NCBI GenBank assembly: GCA_964017065.1
Contig: OZ024789.1
Span: 5,832,191-5,896,190, forward strand
Source of the DNA: Haliclona indistincta
Lineage: Eukaryota > Porifera > Demospongiae > Haplosclerida > Chalinidae
DNA: 64,000 nt
Direction: 5' to 3'
Below are positions 23,271 to 33,275 of this stretch, piece by piece. The translations under genes were made by a program, and so were the position numbers. Position 1 is the stretch's first letter, and every line of letters starts with the position of its first letter. The notes under the pieces are model-generated. The model saw nothing but the letters and a program-made list of their open reading frames with translations, had not been told where the DNA came from and did not search any database.

Positions 23271-23540
23271 GCAAATAATTGTAATAATAATAATAATTGT
23301 AGTAATAATTGTAATTGCAGTCGACCACAAGAATAACCCACTACCACAGCTGCACTAACTGTTTACACGCGCGCTTAATCCGGATCAATCCGGATTCAAC
23401 CCACCTCCGGATGTGGGTTGAGCAATCCGGATTGAATCCGGATCGATCCGCAGGTCGATCGGGGGTTGGAGGTGTCGTGTAAACGGGGCTATAAAAGGAA
23501 AAGGAAAATTTCGTAATACAAGAGAATATCATGAACAAGG

Positions 23541-24476
23541 ATGGTTACACTAGTTGGCTCTTTGCGTGTTCTTGTTCATACGAGAAGTATCAGGTTATGT
23601 ACAATCGTCAAGGAGAATAAACGGCGAATCTCGTCAGAGAAAACAATACGAGTATACGAAAGCCAAAGTATTGCTCATGACTACTCCAAGTATCGACCAA
23701 CCTACCCACAGCAGGTTTCGGATAAGATATTTACTTTCGCAATGCAGCATGGTGTGGATACCAAAATGGCGCTAGACCTAGCGTGTGGTGCTGGACAGAG
23801 TACGTTTGTGCTCAGCAGTCACTACCAACGAACAGTCGGTGTAGACATCAGTAAAGCACAGCTTGAACGAGCACAAGAAAAGGCGATTATTCTAGGCAAG
23901 AGGAGAGATGAAATTGAGTTTATTCACGCTTCTGCTGGTCAGCTGCCATTCCCAGATGCGTCGATCGATCTCCTTACCTGTGCAACAGCATGGCACTGGC
24001 TCGATCCGAACACTGTCTTTACTGAAATTGACCGAGTACTGAAGAGCCCAGGTGCACTGGCTGTGTACGGTTATGTGATTCCAATTCTACGTCATGACAA
24101 ATGTAATAAGATGCTGGTTGATTTTTTCAACACCAAATGCTGCTGGCCCGATTCACCACATGGAAATACACACGATATTTTAAAAAGCCGTTTCAAAACA
24201 GTCAGCCTGCCATTTCTCCTGACAAAGCGATTCGATATGATCGAGGAGAGTGAGATTAGTCTGGAAATGTTTCAAGGGTTTTTGGCAAGCATTGATAGCT
24301 ATGTGGCATACTGTCAAGAGCATCCTGAAGACAACAATGCTCTTGATGACATGATACATGAGATGAAGAGAGTGCTGAACAACGGAAAAGATGACTGTGA
24401 TCCACAGCTCTCTGAAGTATTATTGCCCATCGCAACGCCATACTATATGCTCCTAGCTGTGAAAAATAAAGGCTAA
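23541..24476 (+). CDS. Class I SAM-dependent methyltransferase (Methyltransf_11-like), intronless
   Basis: A 311-residue open frame. After a basic, Arg-rich N-terminus that could be a mitochondrial presequence (residues 1-35), YESQSIAHDYSKYRPTYPQQ matches the start of this methyltransferase group. SAM-binding motif I is ALDLACGAGQSTFVL (about residues 77-91). An acidic motif II VGVDISKAQ, the DLLTCATAWHWLD region typical of trans-aconitate/ubiE-like methyltransferases, and LKSPGALAVYGY follow. The substrate is unknown. Lack of introns contrasts with its neighbours and could reflect retroposition or transfer. An internal start at a later Met is possible but would remove the presequence-like part. 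Confidence 0.88.
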   Translation: MVTLVGSLRVLVHTRSIRLCTIVKENKRRISSEKTIRVYESQSIAHDYSKYRPTYPQQVSDKIFTFAMQHGVDTKMALDLACGAGQSTFVLSSHYQRTVGVDISKAQLERAQEKAIILGKRRDEIEFIHASAGQLPFPDASIDLLTCATAWHWLDPNTVFTEIDRVLKSPGALAVYGYVIPILRHDKCNKMLVDFFNTKCCWPDSPHGNTHDILKSRFKTVSLPFLLTKRFDMIEESEISLEMFQGFLASIDSYVAYCQEHPEDNNALDDMIHEMKRVLNNGKDDCDPQLSEVLLPIATPYYMLLAVKNKG

Positions 24477-24803
24477 ACTAATTATTTGTTTTTGTGTCAG
24501 TCTTTTGTTGAAAGTACAAAATTGCATTTCTAACACGTCTAACCAGATAATTATTATTAATTTTTACAATGACAAGGATTTTGCTTTGCTAGATGATTCA
24601 CTGATCAAAACAAATGGCGTTGTTTGATTCAAACTTTTTTATCATGACTATTAAGGTGGCGGGTGATCAAATTATTTGATATTCATGACTTTTGCAAGTT
24701 TTTCTAGCCAAAGGGATTCGTGCAGGCAGTTACTGTGTAAAGTTTGCTTGTCAGGACTATTGTATTCTTAAGGGTGCAGTGTCACGCCCATTCACGGATG
24801 TAT
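24477..24803. other. Intergenic, with one TTAA-type MITE end
   Basis: At 24651 TTAA is followed by GGTGGCGGG, the left terminus of the TTAA-target elements at 26710 and 32147. No matching right end was found nearby, so it is probably truncated. Confidence 0.5.
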
Positions 24804-25877
24804 TTATGCCTCGGTGGGCGGAGCCACGGGGCATACAGTAGTCGTGTTGTGTATGTATGTACAGGAAATTGCAACGTTCTTGCACCAGCCACACGCGAAG
24901 CGAGAATGCTTAGTCAGCAATGATCACGTGTATACGGGGTACTGGTAAAACCAGGAACGGGAAACGAGGAAACGGGAAATAAGAAACGGGAAATAAGAAA
25001 TGGGAAACCGGAAATGAGAAATCAGAAACCAAAATAGCTGTCTCTAAAAGTACAGCTGAGAGCTTACGAGACTGCTTGCATCAGTGGTGCACGGAGTCAC
25101 TAGTACCGTCTGTTCACGTAACCTTTACTACTGACTGCTGTCTAGCGCAGTGTCATGATCTAAGACTGTAAACACGCTGGTCTAGCTAGCCAGCGTGGAC
25201 GACGGTGAGTGCTGTGCAGTCTAGTGTGCAGTGCCTACGGTTGGCTTGTAATTTTACACAACAGAGTTTTATAAATTTTACACAAAATGTAAGTAGCGAT
25301 AATAGTACAAAGGCAATGAAGAATTGAGATAGCTCAGTTTAATAGATCTGTTGAATAAAAAGAAGATAGCTAAGGTCAAATCAACAATGATTGATGTGTT
25401 CTGTATTATACGCGATCGTACCACCCACCACTCAGCGGCACAGATCATATCGTAGACTGCACATTCACCGTCATTCACGCAGAATCACGCTGGCTATACC
25501 AGCGTGTTTTAGCCTCACAGATCATGAAACTGCGCTAGACTGCAGTCAGTACTGACTACGTGAACAGTACTAGTGACCGTGCACTACTTGATGATGCTTG
25601 CAGTCTCGTCAGCTTGCTCAGCTGAACTTTTCGTAGAGACAGCTACAATGTACTTCGTTGGTTACTGATTTCTGGTTTCTCATTTCCGGTTTCCCATTTC
25701 TTATTTCCCGTTTCCCATTTCTTATTTCCCGTTTCCTCGTTTCCCGTTCCTGGTTTTACCAGTACCCGTGTATACGGTGATACGATGTACAGAAAACTCA
25801 CGTGATCACTGATTATTGCTGACTAAGCATTTCTCGCTTCGCGTGTGGCTGGTGCAAGAACTTTGCAATTTCCTGTA
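24804..25877. mobile_element. Foldback element next to a TTATGCCTCGG end
   Basis: From 24860 to 25877 two arms of roughly 400-450 bp are inverted repeats, with ends acaggaaattgcaa and ttgcaatttcctgt. Each arm carries a G/A-rich stretch of short tandem units around gggaaacgggaaataagaaa (24955-25020, complement at 25675-25745). It directly follows a copy of the terminus of the 8328-9092 element (24804-24859). No coding frame is supported. Confidence 0.75.
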
Positions 25878-26705
25878 TTTGGGAGGCACGGTAGTGCCTC
25901 CCTATGTAGGGTTGAACGAGAAAACAAGATGGCGGCTACATACAATGTATTAGCGTTCAAACGCTGATATTTCGCCTGGTGATGAATTTTATACGTCCAA
26001 AGACACTTAAATCTGCTATTTGGCGTTGCCCCATCTTACAGTAGCAAGGAGATCGCTCGAAATTGTTACTAAAGTGACGAACCTGAAAACGGTGAAAATC
26101 GAGCTTCGTCATCTTCGTTTTCTTCTTTCTTCCACTCGCCTAGCAACTTTATGTGAGCAGTGCCGAGACCAAAACACCCACGAACAGTCGTGAAATTCTC
26201 CTGGCATGTGCCTTTTGAACTTATTTTTTAGCGAAACGGCGATATAACTTCCGCGATTTCTCGATCGTGACCCATTGTCAGCTAAGTGTTAGACGCCATT
26301 ATTGTGATTGCGCAATACGCACGTGACCAAGCAATGGTTAGCGCACGTGACCAAGCACTAGCTTGAGTATAAGGCCACGCCGTATGGATCACGGAGAACA
26401 CATTATCTGTCTGGAGTCTTCGAAGAACGGAAAGCTATAGGATCACCATTCTGCGCTTGCCAGATAATTATAACCGCCGTACAGGTCTACATGTATGTAC
26501 AAACTAGTGTGGGCGGGGCTCGTATGCAATTCATGCATGCATGTATGCTGATAAGCATAACAATTATTTTTTGCTACAACTTTTAAATTGTTAATAGTAA
26601 AGAAAAGCCATCAACAACAGGAAAACTAAACCAATGGTGGAAACAAAGACGGCTCAGCACGTGCAATGAACTGCACTGCACTAAAAAAAGACACAAACAA
26701 GAAAA
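25878..26705. other. Intergenic sequence, no gene recognised
   Basis: Begins with the short hairpin gaggcacggtagtgcctc (25882-25899). The remainder is unique-looking, and no exon or RNA gene could be supported. Confidence 0.5.
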
Positions 26706-26709
26706 TTAA

Positions 26710-27291
26710 GGTGGCGGTGCACTTAGTTAATATTCAACACCCACGCAACGTGCGTTTTATTAATAACTAGACTTTATAACTACAGCGATTTACATAACAG
26801 TATGGGGGGAATAATACATGAAGCGTCTGTGGCTGCTATCTCGACTGTCGAGCAATAGATCGACGCGCTTTAAACACAGGAGCATGCAGCAGCATCTTGC
26901 CCACAGACGTATAGAGCGAATTTCCGTAATTCGATCCAGAATTTTTTTAAAAGAATTTTGTCTGGTCTAGGCTTGCCGTTTTGCAGAGTTAGCAAGGGAG
27001 TATCGAAAAATCGCTCTATACGTCTGTGCGCGCTGGAATTTTAAAGCTGTACACGAAGTTCTTTCCGGAGCAAGCAAGCCGAACTGGAGATAACAGCCAC
27101 AGACCGGTCTTTACTGGGCGAGCTCGCTGCTCCACGTTAGCTAAACACTTCGTGACTGAAACTTGCTATAATCGATGTTTATTGATAGACAAAATAAAAT
27201 GCATACTTGAGCACGCCTGCACAAATACCATTGCTGAAAAATAAAGGTACTTTTAAAGTCATGAATCTCATTAAATTGGCGCAGCGCCACC
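26710..27291. mobile_element. TTAA-target (piggyBac-type) MITE, 582 bp
   Basis: TTAA occurs at both borders (26706-26709 and 27292-27295). The termini GGTGGCGGTGCAC and its imperfect complement GCGCCACC match those of the element at 32147-32780. A TTAA target with short terminal repeats is the hallmark of piggyBac-type transposition. No transposase is present. Confidence 0.8.
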
Positions 27292-27295
27292 TTAA

Positions 27296-27957
27296 AAAGA
27301 TTTCTATCGAAATCAATAGGATGTAGGGTTGTGAAATCTACCACTGGTCCACAATGTAAACTAACAAGGAACAAGCATGGAATGGTAACACGATTGACTT
27401 GCTAACCAGTGGCGTATCTAGGATTTGGTAGAAGGGGGTGCTGAATGTGAGCGCGCAAAGCGCGAAAATTTTGCTAATTAATTATTCATTATCAATTAAT
27501 TTTCGTTTATTTTGCGTGTAATAATTGGTACAGTGTGCGTTATTTAGAACTGTACGGCACTCGATCATGGATTCTTCGATGAAGCTATAGAGCTTAGAGC
27601 CTGAGGTTAGGTTAGCCAATAGCCTGCTACTTTATGAATATTAATATCTCTAGTTTAAGGGGGGTGCTGGAGCACCCTGAGCACCCCCCCTAGATACGCC
27701 ACTGTTGCTAACAGACCATAGATCCCTACATCAGTGGCTGCTGTGGATGGCTATAGCTAGTTCGGCTAGTTGCTGTTGACTGACACCTGACGTGCATTCA
27801 GCTTGTGACAGCTTATGTACAGCCACTGATGAGGGATCTATGGTCTGTTAGCAAGTCAATCGTGTTACCATTCCATGCTTGTTCCTTGTTAGTTTACATT
27901 GTTGACCAGTGGTAGATTTCACAACCCTACATCCTTTTGATTTCGATAGAAATCTTT
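27296..27957. mobile_element. Foldback element with nested hAT-type MITE
   Basis: The left arm (agatttctatcgaaatcaat and onward) is complementary to the right arm ending at 27957, meeting around the palindromic centre near 27760-27810. The left arm is interrupted by a separate 298-bp element, listed next. Blocks such as ttagtttacattgt and accagtggta are shared with the short palindromes at 16512 and 34958. Confidence 0.8.
27407..27704. mobile_element. hAT-type MITE (298 bp) with 8-bp target duplication
   Basis: The ends CAGTGGCGTATCTAG and CTAGATACGCCACTG are perfect inverted repeats. TTGCTAAC flanks both sides. The undisturbed right arm of the host foldback contains TTGCTAAC once (as gttagcaa, about 27847-27854), confirming it as an 8-bp target-site duplication, as produced by hAT transposases. 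Confidence 0.9.
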
Positions 27958-28980
27958 TAAATTTTTTTGTTTGTGTCCTTTTTTCAAGTGCAGTTCAATA
28001 TCATGCAAAACTATCTTATAGCTTAATGCACATGACCTATGAAGCAAAGGAGACTGATCTAAAAGTGGCACAATGCTAGCTATTTGTAAGGGTTGTTAAG
28101 ACTATCCTTTTAGATGCATGTTGAGTTATTTTTAATTTTTTTTTGAATGTGTACTGGTTGCATACTGAGTACTGAATTATACATTAAAGCTCAAGTCCTT
28201 GTCGCATGAACACACAGTGCACCCCCGGCACATGCTTGCATGCATGTAAGCGTCAAATCAAGTCTATTATGATGGACAATGTACAGAATGAGAGACACCG
28301 AGATGCAGAATAAGTCATTACATTGTTTACAGTTCAAGTAAACATGCATGCTGGATATCAGATATTGTAACTGTTCAAGAAACCTCTATACATGCATGTA
28401 AGCCTGAGCTAGGGTATTATCTATACCTATATCTTGAATATTAAAAATTATTTTAGATAGTTCAAGAAGAAACGATATAATCCAGGGTCCTCTTTGAAAC
28501 CAATCTTCTCAAACAGTCTTACGGAACTTTCATTGCCAACCACGATGTATGTGAATGGCACTTCTCCTTTATTCTGTATCTTCTTACACATCTCTCTCAC
28601 AACAGCACTCGCCAAGCCCCACCCTCGGTACTCCTCAAGTGTGTAGAGATGGTGGATGAAGCCACCAGAGGCATCTTTAACAGCCCATGATACAAGCTTA
28701 GTAGGTGTGGTCTTAGTGAATACTCCCACACTATCTCCAAAATTGATACAATGCAAAAATCGAGCAGTACGCACAGAAGGTATATCTGCACAAAATCTCC
28801 AGTATTGTGCAATATACTCAGCATGACATGGCTCCAATTGGTGATAGTATAACTCCTCTGGTATTTGCTGTTGACTGCATAAGTGAAGAGAGTGTAATGA
28901 CAAAATACTGTATCTGATATCATCTTAGCCATGTCTAGTGTAACACCTATAGTAAATGCAGGCTTATAATTAAGACTAAA

Positions 28981-31320
28981 ATAATTATGAATTATTGTGA
29001 CGTCACGTTTATGACCACGCCCCTTATTAGATCTTTTTACCCTGAGAGCTGGAATGTTGCGGTAATCAATAATTATACGTGACGTCACGGCTGGAGTACA
29101 TTCTTCCGCCATTTTGTTACGTTAATACATTGTGGCAATGGGAAAAACAGCGTTTTGCGTAACTGTGTAACTCTGCAACGCGGCCGAATATTCTAATTCT
29201 ACTGATGTCCATGGAAAGTTGAAAACTTGCTCTACACAACCCAGAAGAAAACGAGCAGCAAACTCATCCAGACACCGGGTTACAATGCTGGCAAACAAGT
29301 AGGTGGCGGTCGTAGAGTAAGCCACCAATGTTCGGCCACCATCTATTATCGGCCACTCGTTCGTACACTTGCAAATACGCTACACAGATCAAACTTGACC
29401 TACGTATAGACACACACTTCCTCTGCCTGCATTGTAAATATGCAGCTCGTAACTGCTTCTTTGTCTACTGTGGAGACGAAGAAAGTGGGTAGCCGAAAAC
29501 ATCGATGTTCGGCAAAAGCAATCTATTATCGGCCACCAGTCCTAGTGACTGATAGACGAATAGGGCGGGATTGCAAGTCAGTACTGCAAACACCTTTATC
29601 CATCAGCATTACAACGAGCTACAATTGAAAAGCTCTCGTCTTGCCGTCCGGGTAATTTTCTTTTCCAAAGACCCCGGGGTCGAGCAATCTATGTTCGGCA
29701 ACTCATGATATTGTTTCAGTACAATTTATGCTCAAAGAAAACACGATTGCGACACAGAAACACGTCGGCTGAGTAGAGCCATCTCATGTCCATCACAATC
29801 ACCAAAATTCAGTAACCCTGCGTTCGTTTCTTGATCGCACAAGCTGCAAACAGCCAAAATAGTGGGCGTGGCTTCCAAGGAGTAACCCAGTGCTTGTCAA
29901 ACAAAAAATAAACCGAGCATTCCAGAAGTTAAATTTGATTCTAAGCCTCTTTGTCTGCACTCGCAAAGTAGTTTAGCGCTGATCAATGACTGCACTCGTG
30001 ATGGATATGGACAGTGCTTGCTGATTTGAGGACTTCTCTATAAAATTACTATCCATTACTAATGCAGTCACTGATCAGCGCTAAACTACTTTGCGAGTGC
30101 AGACAAAGAGGCTTAGAATCAAATTTGACTTCTGGAATGCTCGGTTTACTTTTGTTTTACAAACACTGGGTTGCTCCTTGGAAGCCACGCCCACTATTTT
30201 GGCTACTTGCAGCTTGTGCGATCAAGAGACGAACGCAGGGTTACTGAATTTTGGTGATTGTGATGGACATGAGATGGCTCTACTCAGCCGACGTGTTTCT
30301 GTATCGCAATCGTGTTTTCTTTGAGCATAAATTGCACTGAAACAATATCATGAGTTGCCGAACATAGATTGCTCGACCCCGGGGTCTTTGGAAAGGAAAA
30401 TTACCCGGACGGCAGGACGAGAGCTTTTCAATTGTAGCTCGTTGTAATGCTGATGGATAAAGGTGTTTGCAGTACTGACTTGCAATCCCGCCCTATTCGT
30501 CTATCAGTCACTAGGACTGGTGGCTGATAATAGATTGCTTTTGCCGAACATCGATGTTTTCGGCTACCCACTTTCTTCGTCTCCACAGTAGACAAAGAAG
30601 CAGTTACGAGCTGCATATTTGCAATGCAGGCAGAGGAAGTGTGTGTCTATACGTAGGTCAAGTTTGATCTGTGTAGCGTATTTGCAAGTGTACGAACGAG
30701 TGGCCGATAATAGATGGTGGCCGAATATTGGTGGCTTACTCTAATAATGGCTGTTTGCTAGCACGCACAGCTGATATCACAGTCATTGCCGTTTGTTAAC
30801 CAGTGTGCTGTCATGGGTGGATAGTATTTCAATAGAATGGACGACGACTGAAACACGGCAGTGCATGTAATCGGCAAAGGTGTGGTTAACCTATCTGAAG
30901 AGGACATGTTATCGAACTTGTAGTCCTCATCGTCGTCCATTCTAATCGAATACTATCCAACCATGACAACACACTAGTTAACAAACGGCAATGACTGTGA
31001 TATCAGCTGTGCGTGCTAGCAAACAGCCAATATTACGACCGCCACCTACTTGTTTGCCAGCATTGCAACTCGGCGTCTGGATGAGTTTGCTGCTCGTTTT
31101 CTTCTGGGTTGTGTAGAGCAAGTTTTCAACTTTCCATGGATATCAGTAGAATTAGAATATTCGGCCGCGTTGCAGAGTTACACAGTTACGCAAAACGCTG
31201 TTTTTCCCATTGCCACAATGTATTAACGTAACAAAATGGCGGAAGAATGTACTCCAGTCGTGACGTCACGTCAATTATCTGATTATTGCATTCTTTAGCT
31301 CTCTGGGTAAAAAGGTCTAT
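28981..31320. mobile_element. 2.3-kb giant foldback element with nested MITE
   Basis: Left arm about 28981-30010 and right arm about 30060-31320 are inverted copies; for example gcgttttgcgtaactgtgta at 29151 mirrors tacacagttacgcaaaacgc at 31180. The outer parts contain tgacgtcacg palindromes. The symmetric frames at 29440-29628 and 30428-30616 are the same arm sequence read twice, not two genes. The element lies in the GLYAT-C region and removed part of exon 3. Its exact ends are unclear. Confidence 0.8.
30744..31033. mobile_element. 290-bp TA-target MITE nested in the foldback
   Basis: Inverted ends ATAATGGCTGTTTGCTAGC and GCTAGCAAACAGCCAATAT are flanked by TA on both sides. The opposite arm (tcgtagagtaagcc, 29309) shows the empty site with a single TA. 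A TA duplication indicates a Tc1/mariner-type mechanism. Confidence 0.85.
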
Positions 31321-31545
31321 TTCAACGTTTTTCACGACAAAACAACGTAAGTACAGTGCAACCCAGTGCTAGCGTGGGCTAGCTCGTGCAACTCGTGCTT
31401 AGAACAGACGCCTGACATTTCTTTAAGTAAGTTCTTGATGTGTAAAGGGTTTATAAGCAAGCTATGACTGTGTGACACTGACAGGTCGACCATACTGGCT
31501 AGCGCTCAGTACAGCTGCTTACCGTCTCTGCCGCCAACTCTGACT

Positions 31546-31695
31546 ATGCCAGGATTCCGCTGGAGCGTGAAGCTAGACATAGCTTTATGTCTCGAAGTAT
31601 TCAAAACGCGTCCTCAAAAAACTGCTGATTGGGAGAAGGTGGCAACCAGTCTCGGCTCCGAGACTGCCGACTGCGCCTGCAGCACTTCCAAAAGC
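31546..31695 (+). pseudogene. Myb/SANT-like domain fragment
   Basis: The frame MPGFRWSVKLDIALCLEV, then RPQKTADWEKVATSLGSE, resembles the start of Myb/SANT-like DNA-binding proteins abundant in cnidarians and sponges (F-R-W, L-x-E-V, W-x-x-V-A pattern). The domain is cut short after about 50 residues and no continuation was found. It may be a gene fragment carried with the adjacent mobile DNA, or a first exon. Confidence 0.4.
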
Positions 31696-32146
31696 CAGGG
31701 GGTACAGCTACGTTTATTTTACCTCCTTGCTCTCTCCATAGTCCAGGCAGCGACACTCAGCAGCCAGCAGTTGTTCCATCCCTAGCCTGCGCGACAAGCA
31801 GCGACCGTGATTTTAATAAACCGTTAACGCTGACGTCACATAAAAAAATATAAAAAATAATTTTTTTTTTTAACTTTTAGCGTTCACCGTAACGTGGATC
31901 TTAATCTCTCTAATCTTTGTGATCTTCCCAACATTATGTTCTCCAGCAGAAGTTGCTATCATCACCAAATTGTCTAGTCAGGTTATGATAATGACTTATT
32001 TAAGTGCCTGTGTTGCAAATGAGCCATTTTATACTTACTCTTTTTAGCTTGAGGCAGCCACTCCTAGAATACCACAACATAAGTGCAGTCTGGCCACTGA
32101 TCAGTGAATATTCTTGCTGTTATTTCACCAGATATCCACTTCTTAA

Positions 32147-32780
32147 GGTGGCGGTACACGTTTGCTCATTAATTATTCATGAGTTACAAGCAAAATATTT
32201 ATGCGAACACTGTATCAAGACGAAACGAGCTACAACGGTGCAAAGACAAGTAACAGAGGCGCCAAGGACTGTTCTTCTGCAGCAATCTCTAAGCTAAGTT
32301 CAGATGTAAAGTGGCTAGGCAGCAGCGACCACAAAGCACATCGTTGAACTTTTCGAGTTTCTGCGTCAACTTTTGTCCCAGTCTTGCCAGAGAAACACGA
32401 AAAAACACCGCCAATCAATGGTTCTACATCCAGCGGAGGGCCATTCCTAGTCTGCAGATGTCCTGATAAGCTAGCGCCGAGAAATGACACGATATGTTAA
32501 AACTCAAGGGCGATCCCGCGCCTTCTTCGAGCCATAAATCTCAAACTACTTCTTTTTCGACAATATTTTTAGTCACTGGCCCTGCCCATGCCTTTGTAGA
32601 ACCGAGAAAACCTGGTCACACTGTCTGCTGAATAGAGCTTATCGAAAACTTTGACGCAGAAAAAGTCCACCAGTACCGAGTCTCCGAGCCAACCACAGCT
32701 GTATTAGTACATGACATGATGATATTCATAGTGCGCATTATATGCGCAATATTGTACGCACTAAATAGGGTACCGCCACC
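32147..32780. mobile_element. TTAA-target (piggyBac-type) MITE, 634 bp
   Basis: TTAA at 32143-32146 and 32781-32784 flanks perfect termini GGTGGCGGTAC and GTACCGCCACC. GLYAT-like gene B has the empty site: acttcttaataagac at 14541, with one TTAA. The insertion therefore followed the segmental duplication and disrupts exon 2 of gene C. Confidence 0.92.
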
Positions 32781-32829
32781 TTAATAAGACATTGAAGCAG
32801 TATAAATAAATAAATATTATTAATATTAA

Positions 32830-33114
32830 GTGGGCTGCGTTTAACACGGTGACGCGATGACCAAAACGGGGAAAGTAGTGGCCATGGCGCCGGGCGTTTT
32901 TAGCCGAAGCAAACTATACTGCCTTGTACGCACGAAGCAGCTGTTGATGCAACAAAGAAAACGCACGTTAGTCTTTGTCTAAGGACTATTTCTAGTATTC
33001 TCTGCGAGTATGAGGCCTGAGATACGCTCATAACAATTATAAAAGCGCGCGTTATCCTTTTTTGTATTTACACGTGCATTTCCATTCGTTATCAGTTGGA
33101 CGAGTAGCCGTGCC
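32830..33114. mobile_element. Insert of about 285 bp in copy 2
   Basis: Absent from the matching position of copy 1 (after attattaa at 14600-14607). It is G/C-richer than its surroundings. No clear terminal repeats or target duplication were made out. Confidence 0.5.
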
Positions 33115-33275
33115 AATTAAACTGCAAAGATGTAATTTACCTATTTGGGTGAGCAGCATTCTTTCAAATATAGCTTCTTGTAGGCATTCTCGGACCACTC
33201 CTCGGCTTGTACTTCATGTACAGCAGCAACTGCATTGCCAGTGCTTGAGATTCTTACGGTGTCTGCAGTTGTCAT

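Larger units (their letters stand above)
28448..33275 (-). pseudogene. GLYAT-like gene C, degenerate
   Basis: Exon 5 (28448-28874) is still open and nearly identical to gene B, with EEYRGWGLASAVV. Upstream, about 250 bp including the intron and most of exon 4 are deleted at about 28904. Exon 3 is cut by the foldback region, leaving only 31920-31973. Exon 2 (32047-32146, resuming at 32781) is interrupted by the TTAA element. Exon 1 (33141-33275) ends with TAG where gene B has TGG. These breaks make it a clear pseudogene. Gene B is the functional paralogue. Confidence 0.9.

Noticed and set aside
29440..30616. Two nearly identical 62-residue frames on opposite strands
   Set aside because: They are the two arms of one inverted repeat, not two genes.
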